Assembly (NCBI GenBank): GCA_019359435.1
Contig: JAHHHI010000075.1
Coordinates: forward strand, 33,638-97,637
Length of the DNA: 64,000 bases
Direction of reading: 5' to 3'
Source of the DNA: Kaiparowitsia implicata GSE-PSE-MK54-09C
Lineage (GTDB): Bacteria; Cyanobacteriota; Cyanobacteriia; Elainellales; Elainellaceae
The notes below the pieces were generated by a model. That model saw nothing but the letters and a program-made list of their open reading frames with translations. It was not told the origin of the DNA and did no database searches. Positions 37,040-47,027 of this stretch are shown here, in pieces (position 1 is the first letter of the stretch; every line of letters starts with the position of its first letter). The position numbers were made by a program, and so were the translations under genes.

Positions 37040-40000
37040 ATGCCCCGCCGCAACGATCTCAAAAAAATCTTATTAATTGGCTCTGGCCCCATCGTGATTG
37101 GGCAAGCCTGCGAATTTGACTATTCCGGGACGCAGGCGTGCAAAGCCCTGCGCGACGAGGGCTTTGAGGTGGTGCTAATCAACTCCAACCCAGCGACCAT
37201 CATGACCGATCCCGAAACGGCGGATCGCACCTATATTGAGCCGCTGACGCCTGACATGGTGGAAAAGGTGATTGCCAAAGAGCGCCCCGACGCCCTGCTG
37301 CCGACAATGGGCGGGCAAACCGCGTTGAACCTAGCGGTGGACTTGGCCAAGAGTGGGGCACTGGAGCGGTATGGCGTGGAGCTGATTGGGGCAAAGCTGC
37401 CCGCGATTGAGATGGCGGAAGATCGCAAGCTGTTTAAAGAAGCGATGGCGCGGATTGGGGTGGATGTCTGCCCCTCAGGGCTGGCGGAAACGATGGAGGA
37501 GGCGCGGGCGATCGCCCTAGAGATTGGGTCCTATCCGTTGATTATTCGCCCTGCCTATACCATGGGCGGCACGGGCGGCGGCATCGCCTATAACCAAGAA
37601 GAATACGAAGAAATTTCTCAATCTGGCTTAGATGCAAGCCCCGTCTCCCAAATTTTGATCGAAAAATCGCTGCTGGGCTGGAAGGAGTATGAGCTAGAAG
37701 TGATGCGCGACCTCGCGGATAACGTCGTGATCATCTGCTCCATCGAAAACCTCGATCCCATGGGCATCCACACGGGGGACTCCATCACGGTGGCCCCGGC
37801 GCAAACCCTCACCGATAAGGAATATCAGCGCTTGCGCGATGCCTCCATCAAGATCATCCGCGAGATTGGCGTAGAGACGGGCGGCTCTAACATTCAGTTT
37901 GCAGTTAACCCCGTCACGGGCGACATGATCGTGATTGAGATGAATCCACGGGTGTCGCGCAGTTCGGCGCTGGCGTCAAAAGCAACCGGCTTCCCCATTG
38001 CCAAAATGGCAGCCAAGCTGGCGGTGGGCTACACCCTAGACGAGATTCCCAACGACATTACCAAGAAGACGCCCGCCAGCTTTGAACCCACGATTGACTA
38101 TGTGGTGACAAAGATTCCTCGCTTTGCCTTTGAGAAGTTTCCCGGCTCTCAGCCCAACCTGACGACGCAGATGAAGTCGGTGGGCGAGGCGATGGCGATC
38201 GGGCGCACGTTTCAGGAATCGTTTCAAAAGGCGTTGCGATCGCTCGAAACAGGGCGGTTTGGCTGGGGCTGTGACAAGGCAGAAAAGCTGCCTAGCTTAG
38301 AGCAGATTCGCTCTGGTCTGCGGACGCCGAATCCCGACCGAATTTTCACCGTGCGCCACGCCATGCTCATGGGCATGTCGGTCGAAGAAATCTATGAACT
38401 AACCAATATTGATCCGTGGTTTCTCGACAAGCTGCACGATCTGCTCGAAACCGAAAAGCAGCTAAAGCGGACTCCCTTAACCCAGATGGATGCCGCGCGC
38501 CTGCTGCGGATCAAGCAGCAGGGCTTTAGCGATCGCCAAATTGCCTACGCGACCAAAACCACCGAAGACGAGGTGCGCGCCTATCGCAAGTCTCTCAATG
38601 TCATCCCTGTTTACAAAACGGTGGATACCTGTGCGGCTGAGTTCGAGGCGCTGACGCCCTACTACTATTCGGCCTATGAGTCCGAGATCATCTTGCTGGC
38701 GGGCAACACAGAACCCGGCTCGCGCACCCAGGCCCCCGGTGAATCGCTGACCGAAACGGAGGTGCTGCCCTCTGATCGACCTAAGGTGATGATTTTAGGC
38801 GGTGGCCCCAACCGCATTGGTCAGGGGATTGAGTTTGACTATTGCTGTTGTCATGCCTCCTTTGCCTTGGGAGATGACGGCTACGAAACGATTATGGTCA
38901 ACTCTAATCCCGAAACCGTTTCGACGGACTATGACACGAGCGATCGCCTCTATTTTGAACCGCTGACCAAAGAGGATGTGCTCAATATTATTGAAGCCGA
39001 GCAGCCCGAGGGCATCATCATTCAGTTTGGGGGGCAAACGCCACTAAAACTGGCGGTGCCGCTGCAAACGGCGCTGCCCCTCTGTGACTCACCTCAGACC
39101 AAAATTTGGGGCACCTCTCCCGACTCGATCGACACGGCGGAAGACCGGGAGCGGTTCGAGAAAATTCTGCGAGAGCTAGACATTCGCCAGCCGGCTAATG
39201 GTCTGGCCCGCAGCACGGGCGAAGCGCTGGATGTGTCTAAGAAAATTGGCTATCCCGTGGTGGTGCGCCCGAGCTATGTGTTAGGCGGTCGGGCAATGGA
39301 AATTGTCTATTCTGACCAAGACCTAGAGCGCTATATGGCTTACGCCGTGCTGGTCGAGCCCGATCATCCCATTCTGGTAGACCAGTATTTAGAAAATGCG
39401 ATTGAGGTGGATGTGGATGCGATCGCCGATACCAGCGGCAACGTCGTTATCGGCGGCATTATGGAACACATTGAGCAAGCAGGCATCCACTCTGGCGACT
39501 CGGCCTGCTCCATCCCCACCGTAACCCTCTCGGCTGAGACGCTTGATACGATTCGCCTGTGGACGACGAAGCTGGCTCAGGCGCTCAACGTCGTTGGGCT
39601 GATGAATGTGCAATACGCCATTCAAGGCACCGCTGAGGGCAATGACAAAGTATTTATTCTAGAAGCCAACCCCCGCGCCTCGCGCACGGTGCCCTTTGTC
39701 TCTAAAGCGATTGGGGTGCCGCTGGCTAAAATGGCCTCTCGTGTCATGTCTGGGCGATCGCTGGCAGAGTTGGGCTATACCCAGGAGGTCATTCCCCAGC
39801 ATATTTCGGTTAAAGAGGCGGTGCTGCCCTTCTCCAAATTCCCCGGTACAGACATTATTCTTGGCCCTGAGATGCGGTCTACGGGCGAGGTAATGGGGAT
39901 TGATACAGACTTTGGCAAAGCCTATGCCAAGGCAGAACTGGCGGCATCGCAGCAACTGCCTCTAACGGGCAGCGTCTTTGTGTCGATGAACGACCGAGAC

Positions 40001-40372
40001 AAGCAGGCCGCCGTGCCGGTGGTCAAAGAACTGCTGGAACTGGGGCTGCATGTGATGGCAACCGAGGGCACCCGCCGCGTGCTTAAGGAAAACGGCGTGG
40101 ATGTGGCGCTGGTGCTAAAGGTACATGAAGGCCGCCCCAATGTGATGGATGCCATCAAGAACCAGCAGGTGCAGTTGGTGATCAACACGCCCCTCGGCGC
40201 AACCGCGCTGGTGGATGATCGCGCCATCCGCCGCACCTCCTTGGCCTACAAAATCCCCGTGGTGACAACCATTGCGGGCGCACGTGCCACCATTGCCGCA
40301 ATTCGCTCTCTGCAACAGCAACCGCTAGATGTGAAGGCGCTGCAAGATTATGTCCACGTCCCATTGACCTAG
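37040..40372 (+). CDS. carB: Carbamoyl-phosphate synthase large subunit
   Basis: The 1110-residue enzyme makes carbamoyl phosphate from bicarbonate, ATP and ammonia delivered by CarA, for arginine and pyrimidine synthesis. It begins [20 protein letters not shown] and has two homologous ATP-grasp halves ([33 protein letters not shown]; second half [35 protein letters not shown]). Each half has an EMNPR/EANPR-type metal site. A C-terminal allosteric MGS-like domain follows ([28 protein letters not shown]). The length is normal. It is monocistronic, with carA not nearby, as is usual in cyanobacteria. Confidence 0.97.
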   Translation: MPRRNDLKKILLIGSGPIVIGQACEFDYSGTQACKALRDEGFEVVLINSNPATIMTDPETADRTYIEPLTPDMVEKVIAKERPDALLPTMGGQTALNLAVDLAKSGALERYGVELIGAKLPAIEMAEDRKLFKEAMARIGVDVCPSGLAETMEEARAIALEIGSYPLIIRPAYTMGGTGGGIAYNQEEYEEISQSGLDASPVSQILIEKSLLGWKEYELEVMRDLADNVVIICSIENLDPMGIHTGDSITVAPAQTLTDKEYQRLRDASIKIIREIGVETGGSNIQFAVNPVTGDMIVIEMNPRVSRSSALASKATGFPIAKMAAKLAVGYTLDEIPNDITKKTPASFEPTIDYVVTKIPRFAFEKFPGSQPNLTTQMKSVGEAMAIGRTFQESFQKALRSLETGRFGWGCDKAEKLPSLEQIRSGLRTPNPDRIFTVRHAMLMGMSVEEIYELTNIDPWFLDKLHDLLETEKQLKRTPLTQMDAARLLRIKQQGFSDRQIAYATKTTEDEVRAYRKSLNVIPVYKTVDTCAAEFEALTPYYYSAYESEIILLAGNTEPGSRTQAPGESLTETEVLPSDRPKVMILGGGPNRIGQGIEFDYCCCHASFALGDDGYETIMVNSNPETVSTDYDTSDRLYFEPLTKEDVLNIIEAEQPEGIIIQFGGQTPLKLAVPLQTALPLCDSPQTKIWGTSPDSIDTAEDRERFEKILRELDIRQPANGLARSTGEALDVSKKIGYPVVVRPSYVLGGRAMEIVYSDQDLERYMAYAVLVEPDHPILVDQYLENAIEVDVDAIADTSGNVVIGGIMEHIEQAGIHSGDSACSIPTVTLSAETLDTIRLWTTKLAQALNVVGLMNVQYAIQGTAEGNDKVFILEANPRASRTVPFVSKAIGVPLAKMASRVMSGRSLAELGYTQEVIPQHISVKEAVLPFSKFPGTDIILGPEMRSTGEVMGIDTDFGKAYAKAELAASQQLPLTGSVFVSMNDRDKQAAVPVVKELLELGLHVMATEGTRRVLKENGVDVALVLKVHEGRPNVMDAIKNQQVQLVINTPLGATALVDDRAIRRTSLAYKIPVVTTIAGARATIAAIRSLQQQPLDVKALQDYVHVPLT

Positions 40373-40468
40373 TGGATATGAGTTCGGGATATGCCCCACC
40401 CCTTGCCACTGCGCTAGCAGGACTTGGGTAGGCGATTCGGGGCAGCCAGTTAGGAGGAGGCTGCTAAG

Positions 40469-40687
40469 CTATGCCGCATGTGGTGCTATCAACTGAGCGT
40501 AGAGAGGCTTTTCTTTAGAGAGCTTGCTGACGCTGATCACCGAAAAGCCCAAAATGTTGCCCTGGTCATCGACCCGTTCCATGATGGCGTCGTGGTCGGT
40601 TTCGCGCAGGTAGCCGGGGTCACCTGAGAAAAGCACTTCGAGGAAGTCAACTTCGGGGTCAAACCAGATTTTTACAGACTGGGCCAT
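40469..40687 (-). CDS. DUF2283 family protein
   Basis: The 72-residue protein contains the family pattern VKIWFDPEVDFLEVLFSG ... AIMERVDDQGNILGFSVISV. Such small proteins often sit beside DUF4258 proteins in units that resemble toxin-antitoxin pairs. Here a fragment reading ACIITVYMTDKLKQGEQRW overlaps its start. That fragment resembles the end of a DUF4258 protein, which suggests the partner has been lost. GGGAGAGCAACG precedes the ATG, a good ribosome site. It is intact, but its partner is not. Confidence 0.75.
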   Translation of the reverse strand: MAQSVKIWFDPEVDFLEVLFSGDPGYLRETDHDAIMERVDDQGNILGFSVISVSKLSKEKPLYAQLIAPHAA

Positions 40688-40761
40688 CGTTGCTCTCCCT
40701 GCTTGAGTTTGTCGGTCATATAGACGGTGATGATACAGGCGTCGTTGGCTAACGATGGTTC
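40672..40761 (-). pseudogene. Possible DUF4258 C-terminal fragment
   Basis: The frame after the HicB stop reads EPSLANDACIITVYMTDKLK, then QGEQRWPSL, and ends inside the DUF2283 gene. ACIITVY is typical of DUF4258 ends. Only about 30 residues remain. The identification rests on a short motif and on context. Confidence 0.3.
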
Positions 40762-40985
40762 TAAGCCGATTTGAGCTGATAGATGATGGCGCGATAGGTG
40801 GGCGGTGGGATGGGTTTGCTTGCTGCTTGGGCAGCGTCTAGCCAAGCCTGTTTGGCCAGGTTGAGTTCTTGCAGGGCTTCTATGGGGGTTTCGCCAAAGG
40901 CAAAGCAGTAGCTGAGGTCGGGGATGTCGGCGATGTAGCCCTCGTCTTAGTCGCTGTAGAAGATATTGATGTGGTAGTCTTGCGC
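40762..40985 (-). pseudogene. HicB-like antitoxin broken by a stop codon
   Basis: The frame reads DYHINIFYSD, in-frame TAA (40947-40949), DEGYIADIPDLSYCFAFGET, PIEALQELNLAKQAWLDAAQ, ASKPIPPPTYRAIIYQLKSA. This is the HicB pattern, in which an uninterrupted SDEDEGYIADIPDL is expected. A single GAA-to-TAA change explains the break. The start codon region is also unclear and no HicA toxin is adjacent. Confidence 0.75.
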
Positions 40986-41104
40986 GGCTAATTCTCCGCA
41001 GGCAACGCAAGGTGTTAAAGCAAGTATGGCCTCAACTCAAGAAACATTAGCAGCTACCTGAATATTGCCAAGGCGCTACAGACCCAGAGCAATGCTCTTG
41101 CTGG

Positions 41105-41260
41105 ATGATGTTTGATGCCGAGGCGGATGTACTTTATATCAATTTTCAGCAGCCTGCGGTGGCGGCGACCAATAGCGAAGTCACGGACGATGATGTGGTA
41201 ATTCGCTATGTCGATGATGAGGTGATCGGTCTGACGATTTTGTCGGTGAGTCAGCGGTAG
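41105..41260 (+). pseudogene. DUF2283 protein, probably frameshifted at its N-terminus
   Basis: The frame MMFDAEADVLYINFQQPAVA ... YVDDEVIGLTILSVSQR is a complete DUF2283 core (51 residues). Upstream, in another frame, SSYLNIAKALQTQSNA reads like the N-terminal extension of longer family members, which run into FWMxxDxEADVLYI. A frameshift near 41085-41100 would join them. If translation begins at the ATG at 41105 a short product is still possible. No clear ribosome binding site is present. Confidence 0.5.
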
Positions 41261-41752
41261 ACACAGGATAATGGGCTTAGATAAGACGTGCCGCGTTGGT
41301 GCAGCGTCCTGTAGCCCAGATGATGATCCTATGACATTGAAAGAGCAACTGATACAAGGGTGAGGGTTACAAAGGTAGGATGCACACTATGGATTGTCTA
41401 TAGCGCTCAAAGCGTGAATTAGCTTTTATATCTTTGTGGAACTCTTAAAAAAGGAAGGTTCCATAACAGCACTGACTCCAACTAACTCCGCAGGTGCAAT
41501 AACCCATTAAGACGCACGTGGGTTTGCATAATAGCTTCGTTTAGAGCCGATAGCTACAGTAGCAGTCGCCTACTCCTTAAACTACAAGAACTACAGCTAG
41601 TACCTGATCTCTGAGAGTGTCTAGATCAGTTCTAAAACAGTATCTTGGCTAACGTCTGAATTATTCAGAAGCGTCGTGTTTACGATAACGTATGCCTCGT
41701 GCTCAACAGCCTCAGCACAACAAAAAACCCTTAAATCTAAGTCAGTCACAGT
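41261..41752. other. AT-rich intergenic region
   Basis: The composition shifts to AT-rich here and remains so through 43.5 kb. There is no gene. TAGAACCTTCC-like and TCTAGAxxGTCTAGA-like short repeats near 41440-41625 are not a recognisable element. It probably marks the left edge of an acquired segment. Confidence 0.45.
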
Positions 41753-42400
41753 ATGGCAAGAATTATTTTGCGCCGCATTCGTTGCCCTCAACTCTCTAAT
41801 GTAGAATCATTAACCGTTCTACCAGTCTTTACAGGGCAACCCTTTCACTATCCTGATGGTCAGCTCGCCTGGGTGACGCTAACAGGGCCAGGCTGGGTAA
41901 GCTTTGCTACGCTGTCAAATTCTGGGGGGAACAATCCCAGAATCTATGTGCCGTCACCCATCGTCTCTCCGATAGATTTATACGCCAGCACCCAAATTCA
42001 AAGTCAGCTACCTCTATTTACTAGCCATCCTCAAAATGGCCATTGGAATCAGTTAGGACAGCGTCGATTCAACTTTATCGCTGTCGATGGAACCGTATCA
42101 AATCTATTACTCAGACCCCAACTTGATACGAATACTGTTTCGACACCACAGATGATCTCTGCTCCGCTACCCATTGTGCTAGCAGCAAATTTCTTCTTTC
42201 TCATCATTGAGTCAATTCAAGGCATCTTCATCAATATTGTCATCACGCTTGGCAGTATTTTAAGACTCATCACTCACCCTGGTGATTTTGTAGAAATTGA
42301 GGGCGATCGCCCCTCCAACAACGAAATCGACAGCGATCAGTCTGAAACTAACCAACCAGATATCCCACGTTCGCTAGGTGAAGAAGATTCAGAAGACTGA
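41753..42400 (+). CDS. Hypothetical protein with two central hydrophobic segments
   Basis: The protein has 215 residues. The first 130 are soluble and beta-rich (YPDGQLAWVTLTGPGWVSFA, RIYVPSPIVSPIDLYAS). Hydrophobic stretches follow at about 143-182 (LPIVLAANFFFLIIESI, FINIVITLGSILRLI). The tail is strongly acidic (GDRPSNNEIDSDQSETNQPD). There is no signal peptide. Codon use is AT-richer than in the core genes. I recognise no family. It is the first of three plus-strand genes ending in a haemagglutinin-type exoprotein, 65 bases before the next. Confidence 0.6.
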   Translation: MARIILRRIRCPQLSNVESLTVLPVFTGQPFHYPDGQLAWVTLTGPGWVSFATLSNSGGNNPRIYVPSPIVSPIDLYASTQIQSQLPLFTSHPQNGHWNQLGQRRFNFIAVDGTVSNLLLRPQLDTNTVSTPQMISAPLPIVLAANFFFLIIESIQGIFINIVITLGSILRLITHPGDFVEIEGDRPSNNEIDSDQSETNQPDIPRSLGEEDSED

Positions 42401-42465
42401 GCCAAAAAGCAGACTGCTAAAAGCTTGGTCAGCTTAAATAACTAATCCTTAAAAGGACATCAATC

Positions 42466-42885
42466 ATGGTATACGAGCTTAGACTCATAAGAATCAAGTG
42501 CCACAATATTCCACAGGCCGTAAAGGTTTATGCCTCCTATGGAAATCAAGTCTTTTTTCAGGGTGCAAACCGCGTTGAGATTAAACTAGTTGGAAGTAAG
42601 AATATTATTCTTTCGCAACCTAAGCCGACGCTTCAATACTCAGTGTCGTCCAACTTATATCTATTTAAGGTTGGCAGTCCTAGCGGACACCTAGACTTGG
42701 CTTTATTTGAAAGCTCAAACATTCTTTCAACAGCTATTTCTAGTTCGTCCAACTTTCCAGTCGATCATAGTTTCAATATGTTTCTTGGAGCACCTGATAG
42801 CACTATTTCTAGTGGCTCTTGTACTGTATTCTGCAAGATCTTTATGGTGTCTTCCAGTGTCGCTCGCGTAGGAGCCTTAGTTTAA
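42466..42885 (+). CDS. Hypothetical protein, beta-rich
   Basis: The 139-residue frame is preceded by AAAAGGAC 8 bases before the ATG. It has no signal peptide. The sequence is rich in Ser, Val and Ile with alternating patterns (YELRLIRIKCHNIPQAVKVY, HLDLALFESSNILSTAISSS, CTVFCKIFMVSSS), suggesting a beta-sandwich. I do not recognise it. Position and composition tie it to the genes on either side, and it may be part of an acquired cassette. Confidence 0.6.
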   Translation: MVYELRLIRIKCHNIPQAVKVYASYGNQVFFQGANRVEIKLVGSKNIILSQPKPTLQYSVSSNLYLFKVGSPSGHLDLALFESSNILSTAISSSSNFPVDHSFNMFLGAPDSTISSGSCTVFCKIFMVSSSVARVGALV

Positions 42886-43057
42886 CAGTGTTTGAAGTTT
42901 TGATATTAAGACCAAAATCGGCAATCAAAATTCCAGGTTTTCGATAGACCTTGTGAGCCATCCTTGGCAAACTACATGGTTTCAACACTTGAATTCTTCT
43001 GTGCAAGGCTTAGCCTTTTACAGTATGCTTGACATTTGAAGGAGCGTCGCAGAAAAG

Positions 43058-45052
43058 ATGATTTCTCGACCTAGTCTTGCCTTGATCCACTGTGTTATAC
43101 AATGTCTTGTAGCACAGGCACTATTTGCGGCTCCTGTACCTGATGCTTCGATGGGGAATGAGTCCTCGCAAGTGCAGTTAGATTCAGATAATATCTACCG
43201 CATTGAAGGTGGAGCAACACGCGATTTGAATCTATTTCATAGTTTCCAAGAGTTCAGGGTTGGCATTGGGGAGCAGGTATATTTCAGCCCAGACGCTAGC
43301 ATTCAAACTATCTTTGCTCGTGTAACTGGCGATCGCCGTGCTGAAATTCGTGGGCTATTGGGCGTAGAGGGCAATGCCGACTTATTTCTAATCAGTCCAC
43401 GTGGCATTTTTTTTGGAGGCAATTCAAGCCTAGATATAGAGGGAGCCTTTACTGCCACGACAGCGGATGCAGTTGAATTCCATGATTTAGGACTATTCTC
43501 CTCTCTAAATCCATTACCCCCTTCAAACTTGCTGACTGTTGACCCCAGCGCATTTCTATTCTCTCATGCTCAAGTTTTACCCATTGTGATTAACAATGGC
43601 ACCTTCTTACTTAGTGCCAGAGAACATTCCGAACTGGGAAGTTTTCAGTTGCTAGGAGGTGACATTCAGATCATCAATACGACCTTGCAAACTTGGGGAA
43701 GAGATGTTCATTTGGCTGGTGTTGCAGAAGCCAGTCAGGTTGCATTTATTCCTCAAGCATTGCATACTCCCTTTCAGCTACCGACTGATGTTCAACGTGC
43801 CCATATTTCTATTCTTGACACCGCCCTTTTGACGGTAGGATTTCAACAGTCTGGCGATATCTCTATGACTGGAGATAGCATTGTGATCAATTCCTCAGGA
43901 TTGATTGCACCGTCATCTACACGCAGCGGCAATGTTTATCTCAGCGCGGCTAGATCGGTTTTAGCAGATCGTAGTTTTATTAATGCTCGCGGTGCAGGAT
44001 CTAGTACAGCAGGGGAGATCATTGTGTCGGCAGGCGGTCACATTTCACTTAACGGAACTGGTGTTTTGTCTAGTAATGTGGCAGGCCCTGCCGGTAAAAT
44101 TCAATTGTTTAGCGGCGGCTCAATTCTATTAGCTCAGAGCAGTAATTTGACGGCCCAGTCGCTGGGAAGCGGTGCCGCTGGCAGCATCACAATTCAGGCA
44201 GCAGATGCGGTGCATTTGCTCAGTTCTGCGATTGAAGTATCTGGAGTAGGGTTGCCCGAGGCGGAAGGGCAAGCCGGAGCGGTTGATCTGATCGCAGACA
44301 ATTTGACGCTAGACCAACAATCGCAGATTACAGCAACGACCGAAGATGCCTTGGGCGGCAGCATTAATCTCTCGGTTCGCGATACGGTGCTGCTGCGAAA
44401 TGGCAGCTTAATCTCGACCCAAGGCCGAAGCGGTAGGGGGGTGGGCAATGCAGGCAATATTACGATTAGCAGCCAGTTTGTATTGGCTGTTCCTGCAGAA
44501 AACAGCGATATTTTCTCGACGGCAGAGGGCGGAGATGGGGGCGAAATTCAAATTAATTTGAATGGGGGTGGAATTTTTGGGTTTGTAATTGGCGAAGACC
44601 CGTCTCTCCTAAGTGATATTTCTACCCGTTCGCGCCGTGGGGTGGATGGCGAGATTCGGATTGCGGGGTTTGAGACGGGCGATCGCGGCTTAATTGAGCT
44701 GCCGCAAGATCGAGTAGATGTCTCTCGCTTAATTGCAGAAGGCTGTGGAGATGCGGGGGCGATCGCCCGTCAATCTGAGCTGGTCAACACCGGGCGCGGG
44801 GGTGTGCCGCCCCAGCCAGACGAAGTGCGGAGCCTGAATGCAGTGATCGTGGACTGGGCCGAGCCGCAGTCGTCATCGACAGTACGAGAGCCGCATCCGC
44901 CTGTCGTGCTGCGATCGCCGACCTCGGCTGCGATCGCCGAAGCGCAAGGGTGGCGCATCACCCAGACAGGAGCAGTCGAGCTGATTGCCATGGAATCGAG
45001 AGCCGCATCCCAGGGTTTGAGAGTGGCCTGTGGCGATCGCCCCTCGTCCTAA
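43058..45052 (+). CDS. Filamentous-haemagglutinin-type exoprotein (two-partner secretion)
   Basis: The protein has 664 residues. A signal peptide (MISRPSLALIHCVIQCLVA, cleavage near AAP) is followed by a TPS domain at about 35-165. This domain contains NLFHSFQEFRVGIGEQVYFS, FARVTGDRRAEIRGLLGVEG and the family block ADLFLISPRGIFFGGNSSLD. A repetitive beta-helix follows (SGDISMTGDSIVINSSGLIA, SAGGHISLNGTGVLSSN, AGSITIQAADAVHLLSS), then a C-terminal part with more cyanobacterial codon use and HIP1 sites. Such proteins are exported by a TpsB outer-membrane partner, none of which is in the window. The 5' half is AT-richer than the 3' half, which may mean a mosaic origin. Confidence 0.85.
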   Translation: MISRPSLALIHCVIQCLVAQALFAAPVPDASMGNESSQVQLDSDNIYRIEGGATRDLNLFHSFQEFRVGIGEQVYFSPDASIQTIFARVTGDRRAEIRGLLGVEGNADLFLISPRGIFFGGNSSLDIEGAFTATTADAVEFHDLGLFSSLNPLPPSNLLTVDPSAFLFSHAQVLPIVINNGTFLLSAREHSELGSFQLLGGDIQIINTTLQTWGRDVHLAGVAEASQVAFIPQALHTPFQLPTDVQRAHISILDTALLTVGFQQSGDISMTGDSIVINSSGLIAPSSTRSGNVYLSAARSVLADRSFINARGAGSSTAGEIIVSAGGHISLNGTGVLSSNVAGPAGKIQLFSGGSILLAQSSNLTAQSLGSGAAGSITIQAADAVHLLSSAIEVSGVGLPEAEGQAGAVDLIADNLTLDQQSQITATTEDALGGSINLSVRDTVLLRNGSLISTQGRSGRGVGNAGNITISSQFVLAVPAENSDIFSTAEGGDGGEIQINLNGGGIFGFVIGEDPSLLSDISTRSRRGVDGEIRIAGFETGDRGLIELPQDRVDVSRLIAEGCGDAGAIARQSELVNTGRGGVPPQPDEVRSLNAVIVDWAEPQSSSTVREPHPPVVLRSPTSAAIAEAQGWRITQTGAVELIAMESRAASQGLRVACGDRPSS

Positions 45053-45175
45053 CTCCCCTTGAAGAATCCTAAAGACTTCCTAAAAAAGTAGCGAAAGCTA
45101 CAGTTTGTTGGGCACATTAAAAGCATAGCCCATCCTCACGCTTCACTTTTTAGGCTGGTGTTTAGAGGAGTTTTT

Positions 45176-46459
45176 ATGACGATTTCGTTGCTGTCTGATG
45201 CCAACCAGCGCCTTGAAAAAGCGCTGCAATATGTCACAATCGACGACGATGTGGCAACCCGGTTGCACTATCCTAAAGCCAGCCTGGTTGTCTCCATTCC
45301 TGTACGGATGGATGACGGGACGCTGCGGGTGTTTCAGGGGTATCGTGTGCGCTATGACGACAGCCGTGGCCCCACCAAAGGCGGCGTGCGCTATCACCCC
45401 AGCGTTTCTCTGGATGAAGTGCAGTCCCTGGCGTTTTGGATGACATTTAAATGCGCCGTGCTGAACTTGCCCTTTGGTGGCGCCAAGGGCGGCATTACGC
45501 TGAACCCCAAAGAGCTTTCGAAGTTTGAGCTAGAACGGCTGACGCGGGGCTATGTCGATGCGATCGCCGACTTCATTGGCCCAGATATCGACATCCCCGC
45601 ACCCGACGTCTATACCAACCCAATGGTGATGGGCTGGATGATGGATCAGTACAACATCATTCGCCGTAAGCTGGTGCCCGCCGTGGTCACGGGCAAGCCC
45701 ATTACGATGGGTGGCAGTTTAGGGCGGGAGACAGCCACAGCCATGGGCGCATTTTTTGTGATGCAGCGGGCATTGCCCTGGCTGGGGCGCACGCCAGCCG
45801 AAACCACGGTAGCGGTACAGGGATTTGGCAACGCCGGAGCCATCATCGCTGAGCTGCTCTACCATGCGGGGTATCGAGTGGTGGCCGTCAGCGACTCAAA
45901 GGGCGGGGTTTATGCGCCGCAAGGGTTAGATATCCCCAGTGTGCGGCAGATTAAGAACGCCAATCAGGAGATTAAAGCGGTGTATTGCACTGGCACAGTG
46001 TGCAGCGATGTGGATCATGAGGTGATCTCGAACGAGCAACTGCTAGAACTCGATGTAGATGTGCTGGTGCCCGCCGCGTTAGAGAACCAAATCACGTCCT
46101 CTAATGCGCACCATATTCGCGCTCCGTTTATTTTTGAGGTGGCCAATGGCCCTATCACCTCCGACGCTGATCCAATCTTGGAGGAGCGGGGTATTCAGGT
46201 GTTTCCCGATATTTTGGTCAACGCGGGTGGCGTAACGGTGAGCTATTTTGAATGGGTGCAAAACCGCAGCGGTCTCTATTGGTCATTAGAAGAGGTAAAC
46301 GGGCGGCTAGAAACCTCCATGAACCGAGAAACGGATAACATTTGGGCGATCGCCAAAGATCTGCACACCTCGCTCCGCACTGCTGCCTATGTCCACGCCC
46401 TTAACCGCCTTGGCGACGCCATCAAAGCCAAAGGCACCCGAGATTTCTACATGAATTGA
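45176..46459 (+). CDS. gdhA: Glu/Leu/Phe/Val dehydrogenase (glutamate dehydrogenase type)
   Basis: The start is MTISLLSDANQRLEKAL, with GAGGAG 8 bases upstream. The 427-residue enzyme carries GPTKGGVRYHPSVSLDEVQS, PFGGAKGGI (catalytic lysine region), DIPAPDVYTNPMVMGWMMDQ, the dinucleotide fold VAVQGFGNAGAIIAELLY, VPAALENQIT and NAGGVTVSYFEWVQN. It interconverts glutamate and 2-oxoglutarate with ammonia; coenzyme preference is not deduced. It lies just outside the AT-rich segment and has ordinary composition. It appears monocistronic. Confidence 0.93.
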   Translation: MTISLLSDANQRLEKALQYVTIDDDVATRLHYPKASLVVSIPVRMDDGTLRVFQGYRVRYDDSRGPTKGGVRYHPSVSLDEVQSLAFWMTFKCAVLNLPFGGAKGGITLNPKELSKFELERLTRGYVDAIADFIGPDIDIPAPDVYTNPMVMGWMMDQYNIIRRKLVPAVVTGKPITMGGSLGRETATAMGAFFVMQRALPWLGRTPAETTVAVQGFGNAGAIIAELLYHAGYRVVAVSDSKGGVYAPQGLDIPSVRQIKNANQEIKAVYCTGTVCSDVDHEVISNEQLLELDVDVLVPAALENQITSSNAHHIRAPFIFEVANGPITSDADPILEERGIQVFPDILVNAGGVTVSYFEWVQNRSGLYWSLEEVNGRLETSMNRETDNIWAIAKDLHTSLRTAAYVHALNRLGDAIKAKGTRDFYMN

Positions 46460-46628
46460 TGATGAATTGATGCGGTTAATTGCAGGATTTGGATTTTAAG
46501 CAAATCCAAATCCCATACCCTGGTTAAGCGTCAATCTAGAGGCGAAAATTGGTTTGCCTGCCTAGTCGAGAGTAACGATCGGGCACCAGCGGTATGATGG
46601 ATAACTAACCGAAACATACCGATACCCT

Positions 46629-47027
46629 ATGACTCAGGCTGCTATGAACTCACGGGCTGAAACGATTGCCGACATCGATCGCCAGCTTTCTAATCGCTTT
46701 ATTGAGCTCGATCCTAACGGGTATTTCATCATCTATCTCGACCGTGAGGCAGGATTGATCTGCGCCAAGCATTTCTCAAACATGATTGACGATCGCGGGT
46801 TAGCGGTTGACCCAGACACCGGCAAGCCTATTCCTGCTAGGGGCAAGGTTGATCGCACAGCGGTGCAGATATTCACCGCGAGAACGGCAAAGGAACTGTG
46901 CATCAAGATTTTTGAAACTGCTAAGCCCTGTCCGGTGAGTCAGCTTGGCCACGCGGCTTATTTGGGGCGCGAGTTTTTGCGAGCAGAGCAGGCGTTGATT
47001 GTAGACGATGAGTATGTGCAGGATTGA
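46629..47027 (+). CDS. DUF4346 family protein
   Basis: The 132-residue protein has LSNRFIELDPNGYFIIYLDR, LICAKHFSNMIDDRGLAVDP, GKPIPARGKVDRTAVQIFTA and KPCPVSQLGHAAYLGREFLR. I recognise it as the cyanobacterial DUF4346 group, whose fold is related to tetrahydromethanopterin methyltransferase subunit A-like proteins, but no function is established. A second methionine at residue 6 is an alternative start. The 600-odd bases downstream are gene-free. Confidence 0.75.
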   Translation: MTQAAMNSRAETIADIDRQLSNRFIELDPNGYFIIYLDREAGLICAKHFSNMIDDRGLAVDPDTGKPIPARGKVDRTAVQIFTARTAKELCIKIFETAKPCPVSQLGHAAYLGREFLRAEQALIVDDEYVQD

